Assembly: GCA_012295275.1 (NCBI GenBank)
Contig: CM022675.1
Span: 2,010,888-2,050,887, forward strand
DNA: 40,000 nucleotides
Source of the DNA: Chrysomallon squamiferum
Taxonomy: Eukaryota; Mollusca; Gastropoda; Neomphalida; Peltospiridae
Direction of reading: 5' to 3'
Part shown: piece after piece, positions 26,151-35,805 of the stretch
Layout of the letters: each line of letters opens with the position of its first letter
Position numbering within the stretch: position 1 is the first letter of the stretch
Made by a program: the position numbers and the translations under genes
The notes under the pieces: generated by a model
Databases searched by the model: none
Seen by the model: the letters and a program-made list of their open reading frames with translations, nothing else
What the model was told of the DNA's origin: nothing

Positions 26151-26464
26151 TAATGAAGACACTCAGAATTTCCTAGTGGTAGTCGGAAGCAACCACAAAT
26201 CCACATTCTAGACATTAGTGCTACATAAATATAAGTACATAAAAAACGGTTGAAAATAAAATATTACCTGTTTTCAATGATTTTCAAAGTTTCACTGTCT
26301 TCTCCAGTTTTCTGATTATCAGCAGTGCATGATTCCACCCTGAGAGTTCCTGATTCTAGCTCTGTTGAAAATATTACAATATTTGTTTTGCTATTTGAAG
26401 CCAAATTATATTCTTTGCTAGGAGTTTTAATGAAGATTATGCTAATATGTGGAAATTAAATGTC

Positions 26465-26529
<65 letters not shown>

Positions 26530-26724
26530 TAACAAATAAAATGCAACAAAATAACCTGTATAACTTCAAATAAGTTAAGAATAATTAAAAGCGTGAAAGA
26601 GAATAACTAATCATAATAACAAGAGATATTTTGCTTAATGTTCGGCTATAGTACTATCATTACTAATCGTAGTTGTAGTCGTAGTAGTAGTAGTAATAAC
26701 ATAAGTATTGTATTTATTGTTTTT

Positions 26725-26801
<77 letters not shown>

Positions 26802-27303
26802 TTTACACTTAATATTTTATTTTCAACACTGGTGAAATTAACATATAGGTATTTCGAAAAAACTAAAATAATAAATAATAATAATAAAAAATAACTAAAT
26901 AAGATAATACTACTATTAACTACTATTACTACTACTACTACTACTACCACTACTAATAGTAATAGTAATAATAATAATATGAATATGAATAATAAGAAAC
27001 AAATGATGGATGCTCATGTGTTTAAAACACATAGATTTTTTGAGACGTGAACTTTTTTCAGCTGATTTCGTAGAGTGGGCGCGCAGCTGATAAAGAAATA
27101 AAGTGTTAATTTGTTTCATACTAATAGTTCAAATGGTAGGTTAGCAAAACTACTATTAGTATTAGTCGTAGTCCTAGTCCTAGTAGTAGTAGTTGTATTA
27201 GTAGTAGTAGTTGTAGTAGTAGCAACATAATTCTTGTATTTATTGTACTTGCTATTGTTTATTCATTGATTAATTAATTAATTAGTTTATGCATTTATTT
27301 ATC

Positions 27304-27343
<40 letters not shown>

Positions 27344-27360
27344 CATCATCATTATTATTG

Positions 27361-27426
<66 letters not shown>

Positions 27427-30256
27427 GTATTAGTATTATTTTGTGCTCATGGAATCCAGTAGTTGCGCGAAAAGAGAAATGACAGATATTTAGTCCAAAA
27501 AAGATTATTAAATTGATTTATAATTTTAATGTTTCATTCTTATATTTCGTAAATAATAATATTATGAACTAGAGTTATAACAAACAAGAAAAAAAATAGT
27601 AAAAATAGAAACGTAATGATCAGCACTTGCTTCGTGATACCTGCACATTTGATGCTAGCATCTTGTCCATGGTTACAATGAAAGTTTCCCCATTGAAAAT
27701 TGCACTGCTCAAGACTTGTTTCATTTCCCAAACAGTGAATATCACGCAGAAAGATAGGTCCTGATCCTTCACCAAAATGGGAAGTACCAATAGCTGTTGC
27801 GTTTGAACTGCAAAACATGGGGTATCATTACATGCATAATACTCGTTTTCATGAACTTTACAGTGCTGTAGTAAAGAGCTGCTACAGTAATCGTGATTAA
27901 TGACTTACATAATCTGAACAAGTATTCTATAGTAAACAACTATCATAATGATCATTATTACTAACGTACCGTGGCAACTGTTATAATTATCATCATTAAT
28001 AATTTCGAAACGAACGAGACAATTATAATGAAATAATATAAAAATAAAATAAGTAGGCTGTTAATGATAGTCAATAAGTTATTCAGTGAAAGATAGATTT
28101 CTAAAACAAAGAGTATTATTAATAATTTTGTAAGCAGCCGTTATAATAATCAGTTATAATAATCAGTATCAATAACGTACTTAATAAAACAAAACACTCT
28201 CCGGTAAAATAGTAATCATTAACAACTTACTTAGTGAAACCGAACATTCTGTAATAAACATCTGTTAAAATAATCATTTTTAATAAATTACTTAGTGAAA
28301 CCCAGCATTCTGCAGTAAACAGCTGTTATAATAATCATTATTAATAACTTACTTAGTGAAACCCAGCATTCTGCAGTAAGAATCTGTTATAATAACTGTT
28401 ATTAATAACTTACTTAGTAAAACCCAGCATTCTGCAGTAAACAGCTGCGTTGTAATCAGTATGATATTTATCACAGACTGTGCCCCACATTCCAAGATAT
28501 TTAATCTCTACTCGACCTTCTCGTTTTGAACTGCCTCCAACCAGACGAATCTCAATTTCTGCTTTTTCATCTGCAGTAAGAAAAAAATACTATAACGAAC
28601 TAAATTTTCTTATAACACATACAGACAATTTTTTCATTTAAATTTGATCATACTACTTTTTTTAAGACAATGAATGTTATTCTCCACAGAAGAAATGATT
28701 AAACATGTGGTACATTACCTGAACACAGCAGCGCTGTGTACTTCTCATGATCGTTGTGATTACTATATTGAAAGAAGCATTCATTAATGTTCTTTTCCAG
28801 TCCTGAACAATACACACGTGATGTCCAAATTTTGTTGTTGCTTGACTTCAGATTATGCTCATTTTCACTCAGTAATATTGCTTTATAACTTCTTTAAATA
28901 AATATACAAAAAATACATCATTTTGTATACAGTAATACTACTACTACAACAACAACTACTACTACTACTACTACTACTACTGCTGCTGCTACAATTATTA
29001 TTATTATTAATATTATTATCATCATCTTCATAATCATCATCATCATTATTATTAGCTTTATTAGTATTAGTACATGGTTTCAAGTGATATTTATCTGTCT
29101 TATTAGTACACTCTGTTTTTACTTACTCGTTAAAGCCAAGTGTTCTACACAAAACTCTAGCAACTGATGGAGAAGCGTCAGCATTATTCATTCTGCCCCA
29201 CTCATTGTTTATTTTCACTTCAACGACACCGTAGTTACTGTCTGGACCACCAACTAGTCGTAGCTCAATGTCTGATATGTCCACTAGAAAATAAACATAA
29301 ACATAATTTTTGAAAACATCTTTCCAAATAAATTTCATTTTATTTATTTATTTATGTATTTATTTATTTTTCTTTATATAGGTTTCATATATATACAAAC
29401 AAACAGCGTTTTTCTTTTACTTATTATTATTATTTTTATTTTATTTTTTTATTTTGGCGTCTGCTGTGAACAACTGCTCTGTTATAATACGTGTTTAATC
29501 TGTAGTGCCTGAACTTGACAATGTGAGAGGACGATAAAAAACATATAACAACATTAAGTTTTGTTCTATTCTAAATTGTTTTCTCTGTATAAGTCGCTAG
29601 TGCTATTTGATAAACATTGGACAATACACGAAACTGATAGTTTTAACATTAATACCTGAACACTTAATATACAGAAATTTGCATTCACTCTCTTCATTCC
29701 GAAGTCTGAGAATAGACAAATGCAGAGCAGGTTCATAACCAGCACTGATAACCTCATACTTCCATTTATTTCCAGTGACTGTTTCACCAGGATGACTTTC
29801 TTCTACTCTGTGAAGAAACACACGCAAAATCAAATTCAAAATAAAACATTATTAAAAAAGTATCTTAGTGGAACGACAGTGTGCATATTAAGAGAAGCAA
29901 ACGTTGCTGAAAAAAATCATACATAATAAAAATTAAAACAAAAAGGAAAAACATAATAGTGCATGTCGTTTATTCAATACACAGTCTGAAAACAAATATC
30001 AGAGTATCATAAGAAATCTGAATTTAACAAATCATAGTTGTGATTAGAAATGCTAAAATTTATATCAATTTCCTATGTATATTTAAACATGTGTGTATGT
30101 GGTTTTGTTTATGATAGCATTACTATTACTACTCTACTACTGCTAATGATAATACCACTAATTATTATTATTATTATTATTATTATTACTACTATTACTA
30201 AAAATATATGTGTTTTAAGTATATAAGCACCCATCATTTATTTCTCATTATTCATA

Positions 30257-30296
<40 letters not shown>

Positions 30297-31669
30297 AATT
30301 TAACGTTTGAGTTTAAAAAGACTTACTAACTTTGTATAACCCAGTTGTCGGCACACAACGTCAGCGTTGTTTTCCTCATAGTACTTTGTGTTACACACTG
30401 AATTCCATTTGTCATCATCAAATACTTGAAGATGTCCTTCTTCTTTGCTGTTTCCACCCACCAGTTTCAGTTTGTATGGTGTAGGATTTTCTGTTACAGT
30501 GGAACAAAACACAAATTTTAATCTTCATAACTGAGAGAAACTGTTTGTGATATGTTTTCAGATATTAACAACAACCACAACAACAATTATCATGATGGTG
30601 ATCATAATCATAACGATGATGATGACTATGATGATGATGATGATATTTCTTTACCGTCACATATCAATCCATTATCATATCCAGGGCAGTCACCACAGTC
30701 ATAAAAATCCCAGGTATAGCAATTATCTACATTCGTTTCAAATCCAATACACACCAATTCACTGACCCAAATTGGTCCAGTTCCTTCTGGGAAGAAACCT
30801 TTACCACGTCGCATACCAAACGCACTGTTGGGTAGAAACTTAATTGTAACAGCAGTGATAACACACACGTATACACGATATTGTTTTTATATATTTGTTA
30901 ATTCATTTAGTTATTTACTTTTATTTTATTTTTATTGTTATTATTTCTTTAAATACTTTAAATACGTATACACACAACATTCTTTATTTTATGTCTTTCT
31001 ACTTCGATGTTATATACATAGCACCGTTGACACAGTTTTATTTTTTCAAGATTATTTTATATTTTTTCATTTAGAAATTTTCATTTAATACTGTAAAATA
31101 CTGAAATATAGGAAAAATCAGAACTATTTGTTATTGACTTACTTGTTGAAGCCGAGAGTTCTACAAACCACAGTGGCACTGTAGTAGGAGAAATCGAAAC
31201 CACGCAGTCTGCACCATTCACCTTTATGCAAAACTTCTAATCGACCTTCTTTACTTGTGTTACCATCAACTAGACGAACTTTCACTTTATAATGAAATAG
31301 TAAATGATAATAATAATTAAGAGGAACTGTTTATCAAAATGGGAAAGTCGACACTTTTATGACAAGTCTAAAGAATTAAACAATTCGCCAACATAAAGAG
31401 TAAATAATTAAAGTTTTAGTTATAATGTAGTACATATATATTACCTGGATCAATGTCGGCAATCTTAGCTGGTACCTCTGCTATCAAATCCGAGAATATA
31501 AAAAATAAAAATAAAAAATACTAAAAATAGATAAATGAGTAAGTAAGTAATAACATCTTATATGTGTGTGTGCTAAAGCGCAAAAACCGCCCACAAAAAA
31601 CATGTGTGTGTATATATATATATAATAACATCCTATGGTGACAAGAAACCGGAATTAATTATTGACTGC

Positions 31670-31708
<39 letters not shown>

Positions 31709-32329
31709 ATAAAATATGAGGAAAAAAAAGCTCCATTTTCATACTTGTAATAAACTCAAATGTAAGTTCTTCGTCTAAAGATACAGCTGCTGATTCTGAA
31801 ACTGAAGACCCGTCTTTGAGGTTGATGTTGAACTGAATAAGCGAGGAGTCTATTGAGTTAACTGTGTTTGTGATGTTCAGTCTGTTTCTGCAGGAAAACA
31901 TGAATACATATTTACGTATATATCTTTGTCTGTATTATATTTATTTATCTATTTTTCTATATATCTGTCTATATATCTATCTGTCTATCTCTATGTATGT
32001 ATGTATCTGCATATCTCTGTATCTATCTATGTATCTGAATATCTGTGTATATATCTGTATGTCTATCTATCTATCTATCTCTTAGTATATATCTTTGTGT
32101 GTCTATTTTGTGTATGATGTATACATATTCACAAGATTCACTATATCATTGTCTCATATTTGTAATGAAATTTTGATAGTTGACTTGAAATCTGTGTATG
32201 GCCAAATATCATAAATTGTAAAGTATCAGCTGCTTAGTAACTTTTAACAAAGTCAGTTATCTGCTAAAGGCTTTCCAAGAAATAAATCAGGTACATAAAT
32301 AAAACTAAGTTATGATAGAATAATCAGTA

Positions 32330-32371
<42 letters not shown>

Positions 32372-33275
32372 GTAATCGTATTAATAATAATAGTAATAAT
32401 AATAATAGTAACAATAATAATGGTAACGATAATAATAATTATAACTAACCTGTCAGTTTCTTTGCTTGTTATCACTTTGGAGACAGTCACGATTGTATAA
32501 TCTTTGTTTTTTTCACTACAAGTGACAGTGACTTTTATGTCGAGGTTTGTCATATACTTTTCACTGAACTGAATGATCACATCTCGAGTTCGATCTCCAT
32601 TTACCTTAAGAACGAACAACTACTGCACAAGTTATGTTTAATATCAGAGACAATAATATATATGTATATATATGCTATTTCATAATCCTACAATGAAACA
32701 AAACAATAAATCTATTTTATTTTTAAAACAAAAATCATGTTACTAAATACATAAACAAAGTTCATAAAGAAACAACGTAAAAGAAAAATTAATAAAATTC
32801 AAAAACTAAATAAAAAAAAAAAAAAAAAAAAAGAAAAGAAGATACAAGGAACTAACCTCAGTTACCACTCCACAGTCAGTATAATTAACATTAAGAGCCA
32901 CACCTTGCCTTCCCGAGGGTAGAATTGATGACGTGAATTTGCAACCTGGCGTATCTTTTTCACCTTTAGTATAGATGACACCACTGAATGTTCCAGCAGG
33001 ATTAATCACAATCAACATAGAACTTTTCTGACAGGAAACTTCATCTATATAGAAATGCATTATTGTTTGTAAACAGTAATAATGATGATGTTCATGATAT
33101 TAATTATAACAGTCACATTAATAATAGCAACAGCAACAACGAGAGTAAGAACAATAACAACAATAATAATAAAAGTAAATATAATAGCAATAGTAATACT
33201 AATACTACCACTATTACTGCTACTAGTACCACTACTACTAAAAATAATAAAAAGAACAACAACAACAACAACAAC

Positions 33276-33312
<37 letters not shown>

Positions 33313-34744
33313 GTAAATTGGAAAGAAAGTGTATTCACCATCAAATGACAACGTTAAATTTCCTTTAGGATTTGTTTAGAATACGGCCGCATTTTGTGAA
33401 ACCACATCATCAGTCTGAGTGTGTATTTACTGGCACAGTTTTTAGTCTGTTATAAAGATAAATATGACCTAACTATTGTTATGCATTTACTTATTTATTT
33501 ACTTTATATTACTTTACTGGTAGGTGAATATAAAGTTAATAAGAATAAGAGTAAAGAAATAAATTCAATTTCAAGAAAAAACACAATTCCTATATATATA
33601 TATATATACATAAATACAGGCATACATACATACACTCACACATATAACTGGGTAAATGATTTTAATAAATGATAGCATTGACAATGGAATATCATCTACC
33701 GTTCATTAGTAGATAAAACAGTGGTAGATATAAAGGTAGTATTTTGTTAAGTAGAATGAGTAACTCACATCTTTTGTTTTCACAGCTGTCACCATAGAAA
33801 CCAGATGGACAGAAACACGCCTTGTTTCCATTATCATTGTAACAGATACCTCCATCAGAGCCACAAGAGTCAGTCTGACTGGTACACGGACTTGCTCCAC
33901 TCAAACCTGAAAACACAAATTAATAATCAGTAATAAAATAATAATATTAATAATAGAATTAAAAATCAAAAACAAATAATAATAAATCAATAAATCAATA
34001 AAAAGTAAAAAAGAAAACGAAATAGAAAAAGAAGGAAAGGAAAAGAAAGAAAAAAAATATATATTTGTGATTTTCTCTTTTAACAAAAATAACAAGCAAA
34101 ACAACCACAACCGTTGTCTAACATGCTATAGAAAGGTTATCATTGATTATATTGTTTCTTAGGGTACCAAACATTTGATATATTAAAATTATAGAACAAC
34201 TTTGATATAATATCTCATTGGATACACTCAGTAAAGATTGGTGGCAGCTAGTTTGTTTATTTTGTTTTGTTTTGGTGTATTTCTTTCTGGTTGCACTCTC
34301 GTATAAAACATTTGATATAAAAAAATTATAAAACTCACTTTTCTGCAGCTCACAATTGTAGCCAGTGTAGTCATTTCCACAGTCACAGGTGCCGTCATTT
34401 TGACAAGTTTTATTATTAGCACAATCCTGACCCTGTCGTCTGCAGTCGAAGTACTCTTCACCTGTAAACAACATTTTAACATATATCCTGGCCTACTTAA
34501 TTAAATAGTAATAATAGCAGCAGGAGTAGCAGTTAGTAATAGTAACTAAATAAGAAAAAGAATAAAACAAAATCGAAGATGAATATAAACAATGAAATCT
34601 GTAGTGTGCAATTTCTAATAAAGGAAAGAGCACATGCGAGCTATAGAACTGATACAGTCATCAATTCTTTTTTTCAAGATTTTGTATTTATTTATTTATT
34701 TATAGTCTTGTTTTCCTTTGGCGAAAACTTACTACTACTGTAAT

Positions 34745-34778
<34 letters not shown>

Positions 34779-34783
34779 GTAAT

Positions 34784-34817
<34 letters not shown>

Positions 34818-34822
34818 GTAAT

Positions 34823-34856
<34 letters not shown>

Positions 34857-34861
34857 GTAAT

Positions 34862-34901
<40 letters not shown>

Positions 34902-34924
34902 GTAACTACTACTACTACTGTAAT

Positions 34925-34956
<32 letters not shown>

Positions 34957-35411
34957 ATAATAATAATATTTAAATTAATTTTATTAGAAACATTAATTTG
35001 ATTTATTTGTTTATAAATCGGATTTCACAATTTAAATTATCTGCTTTTATACCGAATTTCATTATTAAGTTACCTATTATTAAATCTTATTTCTCTATGG
35101 AAATTATCTATTTCTGAAATGAAAAAAAAAGAAAGAAAAAATACATTATCTATTTAAATTATATATTTTAATACAATTTCTCTCTTTGGATAATATATTT
35201 GTCTATTGTATATAGTCAATGAAATTATCATGTTCTAATCCTATTTGACTATCTAAATTTAATAAATATATATGTTCCCTGTGTGAATTATCTATTTTCA
35301 TATTTTCTTTATTTAATTAACGTAAAATATTTCTATAAAGAAACATAGAACAACGTTACCTAGACCAGTGGAACAACCTAGAAATATCAGATACACGAAT
35401 GATATCCACAT
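24142..35411 (-). CDS. Gene B: complete type I membrane EGF-EGF-ZP protein with four SRCR domains nested in ZP-C
   Basis: Nineteen coding exons splice in consistent phase from ATG at 35,411 to TAA at 24,142-24,144, 2,649 nt including stop, 882 residues. Approximate residues: signal peptide 1-17, EGF 18-58 and 59-104 (six Cys each), ZP-N 105-218 (four Cys), ZP-N/ZP-C linker and first ZP-C strand 219-266, short linker 267-278, SRCR1 279-382, SRCR2 383-486, SRCR3 487-596, SRCR4 597-704, rest of ZP-C 705-795 (six Cys), RKRR/S furin-type site 802-805, hydrophobic FTVLNL 818-823 as a possible external hydrophobic patch, transmembrane helix about 851-875, tail KKKKSYQ. ZP modules assemble into filaments after cleavage at such a site; SRCR domains mediate ligand binding. 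The order is unusual because known SRCR-ZP proteins such as DMBT1 carry SRCRs before an uninterrupted ZP module. Function is inferred. Confidence 0.92.
24466..24583 (-). CDS. Gene B exon 19: end of ZP-C, furin-type cleavage site, post-cleavage peptide
   Basis: Encodes VDCNGKKGFGRKRRSAETS, with RKRR/S matching the consensus furin cleavage site that follows ZP-C in ZP proteins, then RKTFTVLNLM, a candidate external hydrophobic patch that would be released with the membrane anchor. Phase 0-1. Gene A's copy lies outside the window. Confidence 0.93.
24673..24754. repeat. (TA)n microsatellite
   Basis: Pure TA tract with a TG tail in the gene B intron between exons 18 and 19. Confidence 0.98.
25428..25593 (-). 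CDS. Gene B exon 18: ZP-C core
   Basis: Encodes CPSSEIGKLMIQEPKRSG, FKLKAFTFNKNNAV, STECSVKICPPDQISLC. This is the ZP-C core: 'GCP', 'F.AF.F.....v...C.v.iC....s.C'. Phase 2 in, phase 0 out. 47 of 55 residues match gene A. Confidence 0.94.
25800..26145. repeat. (AAT)/(TA)/(TG)/(ATT) compound microsatellites
   Basis: Stacked simple repeats in the gene B intron between exons 17 and 18. Confidence 0.97.
26268..26361 (-). CDS. Gene B exon 17: ZP-C resumes (first ZP-C cysteine)
   Basis: Encodes LESGTLRVESCTADNQK then TLKIIEN. 'L.v.sC.A' followed by 'y.lIdnGC' is the ZP-C signature strand pair. Phase 1 in, phase 2 out. Joined directly to exon 7 it would read ...ELTFEFIT-K-LESGTLRVESC, a normal ZP-C beginning. 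Confidence 0.9.
26462..27435. repeat. Microsatellite-rich intron between gene B exons 16 and 17
   Basis: AAT tract 26,477-26,525, TTTA/ATT tract 26,725-26,803, TAC/AAT tract 26,905-26,980, TAGTAG-rich 27,150-27,225 and ATT tracts 27,308-27,434. No exon found. GTAGTAGTAGTTGTA-like sequence occurs twice (26,670 and 27,185), suggesting an internal duplication. Confidence 0.85.
27641..27807 (-). CDS. Gene B exon 16: SRCR4, C-terminal half
   Basis: Encodes SNATAIGTSHFGEGSGPIFL, RDIHCLGNETSLEQC, ending SIKCAG. With exon 15 it gives six cysteines, the pattern and two-exon structure of group A SRCR domains. Phase 2-1; it ends the SRCR cassette. Confidence 0.94.
28130..28445. repeat. 61-bp exon-end/splice-donor tandem repeat (gene B)
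   Basis: Same repeat as in gene A at the same place, four to five recognisable copies, with more degraded versions toward 27,880. Each good copy retains a GTAAG donor. Confidence 0.9.
28414..28570 (-). CDS. Gene B exon 15: SRCR4, N-terminal half
   Basis: Encodes DEKAEIEIRLVGGSSKREGR, KYLGMWGTVCDKYHTDYNAA and ends YCRMLGFTK: a canonical SRCR first half with the full WGTVCD motif. Phase 1-2. Its last bases and donor are the template of the 61-bp repeats that follow in the intron. Confidence 0.94.
28719..28891 (-). CDS. Gene B exon 14: SRCR3, C-terminal half (intact frame)
   Basis: Encodes SYKAILLSENEHNLKSSNNK, then RVYCSGLEKNINEC, ending ALLCSG. Phase 2-1, 173 nt. This is the intact version of the exon that lacks one base in gene A. 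Confidence 0.88.
29127..29283 (-). CDS. Gene B exon 13: SRCR3, N-terminal half
   Basis: Encodes VDISDIELRLVGGPDSNYGV, VKINNEWGRM, and ends ARVLCRTLGFNE. Phase 1-2. The cysteine usually following W in 'WGTVC' is absent (WGRM), as in gene A. Confidence 0.92.
29656..29807 (-). CDS. Gene B exon 12: SRCR2, divergent C-terminal half
   Basis: Encodes VEESHPGETVTGNKWKYEV, then LRLRNEESECKFLYIKCSG. It keeps only two cysteines (ESEC, IKCSG), lacks the FGEGTGPIW stretch, and is recognised as an SRCR half mainly by position, phase 2-1, the 'LRLRNEE..EC' echo of 'l.C.G.E..l..C', and the terminal CSG. A degenerate SRCR half. Confidence 0.82.
30331..30490 (-). CDS. Gene B exon 11: SRCR2, N-terminal half
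   Basis: Encodes ENPTPYKLKLVGGNSKEEGH and ends ADVVCRQLGYTK, with KWNSVC carrying the first SRCR cysteine. Phase 1-2, donor GTTAGT. Confidence 0.92.
30655..30824 (-). CDS. Gene B exon 10: SRCR1, C-terminal half
   Basis: Encodes AFGMRRGKGFFPEGTGPIW then ELVCIGFETNVDNC and ends GLICDG: the SRCR second half with 'GTGPIW', 'l.C.G.E..l..C' and the terminal 'i.C.G'. Phase 2 in, phase 1 out. Extra Cys in YDCGDCPG, shared with gene A as IDCGDGCTG. Confidence 0.93.
31143..31284 (-). CDS. Gene B exon 9: SRCR1, N-terminal half
   Basis: Encodes VKVRLVDGNTSKEGRLEV and ends SATVVCRTLGFNK, the SRCR 'VRLV.G....GR.EV...G.W...VCR.LGF' signature. Phase 1 in, phase 2 out, the break falling after LGFN, as in all four SRCRs here. 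A cysteine appears in GEWCRL where gene A has GKWGRL. Confidence 0.92.
31445..31480 (-). CDS. Gene B exon 8: linker exon opening the SRCR cassette (shifted acceptor)
   Basis: Encodes TEVPAKIADIDPG in phase 1-1. Gene A uses acceptor ATTCTCAG/ATTTG; in gene B the same site reads ATTCTCGG. An AG ten bases downstream (TTTGATAG/CAGAGG) gives an exon nine bases shorter, still in phase. No pyrimidine-rich tract stands directly before that AG, so this exon may splice poorly. No domain is recognised. Confidence 0.7.
31745..31887 (-). CDS. Gene B exon 7: ZP-N/ZP-C linker and first ZP-C strand
   Basis: Encodes NTVNSIDSSLIQFNINLKDG followed by SAAVSLDEELTFEFIT. The LIQFNINL stretch is a candidate internal hydrophobic patch, and VSLDEELTFEF aligns with the 'V.vGd.L.f' strand that opens ZP-C. 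It ends in phase 1 (ACA A/gtatga). In an ordinary ZP protein the next residues would lead to the first ZP-C cysteine; here nine SRCR-cassette exons intervene. Confidence 0.88.
32326..32440. repeat. (AAT)n microsatellite with AGT interruptions
   Basis: Gene B intron directly after exon 6. Confidence 0.97.
32450..32604 (-). CDS. Gene B exon 6: ZP-N domain, second part
   Basis: Begins VNGDRTRDVIIQFSEKYMTN and contains LDIKVTVTCSEK, matching the ZP-N pattern of a strand, a 'T..D' turn and the fourth cysteine. Phase 0 in, phase 2 out. A (TAA)-type microsatellite starts 10 bp after the donor. Confidence 0.92.
32857..33044 (-). CDS. Gene B exon 5: ZP-N domain, first part
   Basis: Begins DEVSCQKSSMLIVI, followed by GTFSGVIYTKGEKDTPGC, the beta-strand and cysteine pattern at the start of invertebrate ZP-N domains (cuticlin/Piopio type), then TDCGVVTE. 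It carries the first three of four ZP-N cysteines. Enters in phase 1 and leaves in phase 0. Confidence 0.92.
33110..33315. repeat. (AAC)/(AAT) trinucleotide-rich tract
   Basis: Between EGF2 and ZP-N exons of gene B, at the same place as the gene A compound tract 7,779-7,992. Asn- and Ile-rich frames across it are artefacts. Confidence 0.95.
33769..33906 (-). CDS. Gene B exon 4: EGF-like domain 2
   Basis: Phase 1-1 exon of 46 residues starting GLSGASPC, containing ACFCPSGFYGDSC with six cysteines in EGF spacing. The aromatic/Gly pattern before the last Cys is typical of EGF domains. Six residues differ from gene A, mostly near the last cysteine. Confidence 0.93.
34339..34461 (-). CDS. Gene B exon 3: EGF-like domain 1
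   Basis: Phase 1-1 exon of 41 residues starting GEEYFDC and ending GYNCELQK, with six cysteines in EGF spacing (C..C..C..C.C..C; core TCQNDGTCDCGNDYTGYNC). The predicted peptide is identical to that of gene A exon 3; only three bases differ and all three changes are synonymous. Confidence 0.93.
34728..34968. repeat. 39-bp higher-order repeat of (TAC)n with CTGTAATTAC
   Basis: ACT trinucleotide runs punctuated by CTGTAATTAC at an even 39-bp spacing (about 34,738, 34,777, 34,816, 34,855), then an irregular end. It lies in the gene B intron between signal peptide and EGF1. 39 is divisible by three, so the Tyr-rich frame stays open without being a gene. Confidence 0.95.
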
Positions 35412-35423
35412 CTTTAATGTATA
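35360..35423 (-). CDS. Gene B exon 2: start codon and signal peptide
   Basis: Acceptor TTTCTTTCCAG precedes TATACATTAAAG and then ATG (35,411-35,409). It encodes MWISFVYLIFLGCSTGL, a short hydrophobic signal sequence, and ends in phase 1 at donor GTAACG. The gene A counterpart differs by a few residues but keeps the hydrophobic core. Confidence 0.9.
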
Positions 35424-35734
35424 CTGGAAAGAAAATTAGATAAATAAACAAATAATTAAATTAATTAATTAATTAATAATATTCAGCATCAGCCTTGATT
35501 GGAACCTGGACTCAAATAAAAATATCGCGATATTCCAGTACGTCTATGTGATAAATATGATTAAACAAACGTGTTTATCGTTATAGTTAAAAACAGACAG
35601 AGAAAAAATCTATAAATAAATAAAACAAACTAAGATAAACTAATCGAGATTATAATAGAATATAAACAACAACAACAAGAACACAAAATCTATAAAAGTA
35701 CATACATAAAATCAGAAGCAGATACAGCACATTA

Positions 35735-35805
35735 GATAGGGAAACAGATACATATATAGATGCATACACTGATACAATGTATGTAGATAGGTACGCATGT
35801 ACATT
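35735..35805. repeat. Single copy of the 43-bp satellite monomer
   Basis: ACAGATACATATATAGATGC, then ATACACTGATACAATGTATG and TAGATAGGTACGCATGTACA matches one array monomer and the sequence just beyond the right end of the gene A array (TAGATAGGTACGCATATACA at 14,456). It lies at the homologous point of gene B intron 1. Confidence 0.88.

Noticed and set aside
34718-34957. Tyr/Cys-rich 79-codon frame
   Set aside because: A pure product of the TAC-based 39-bp repeat.
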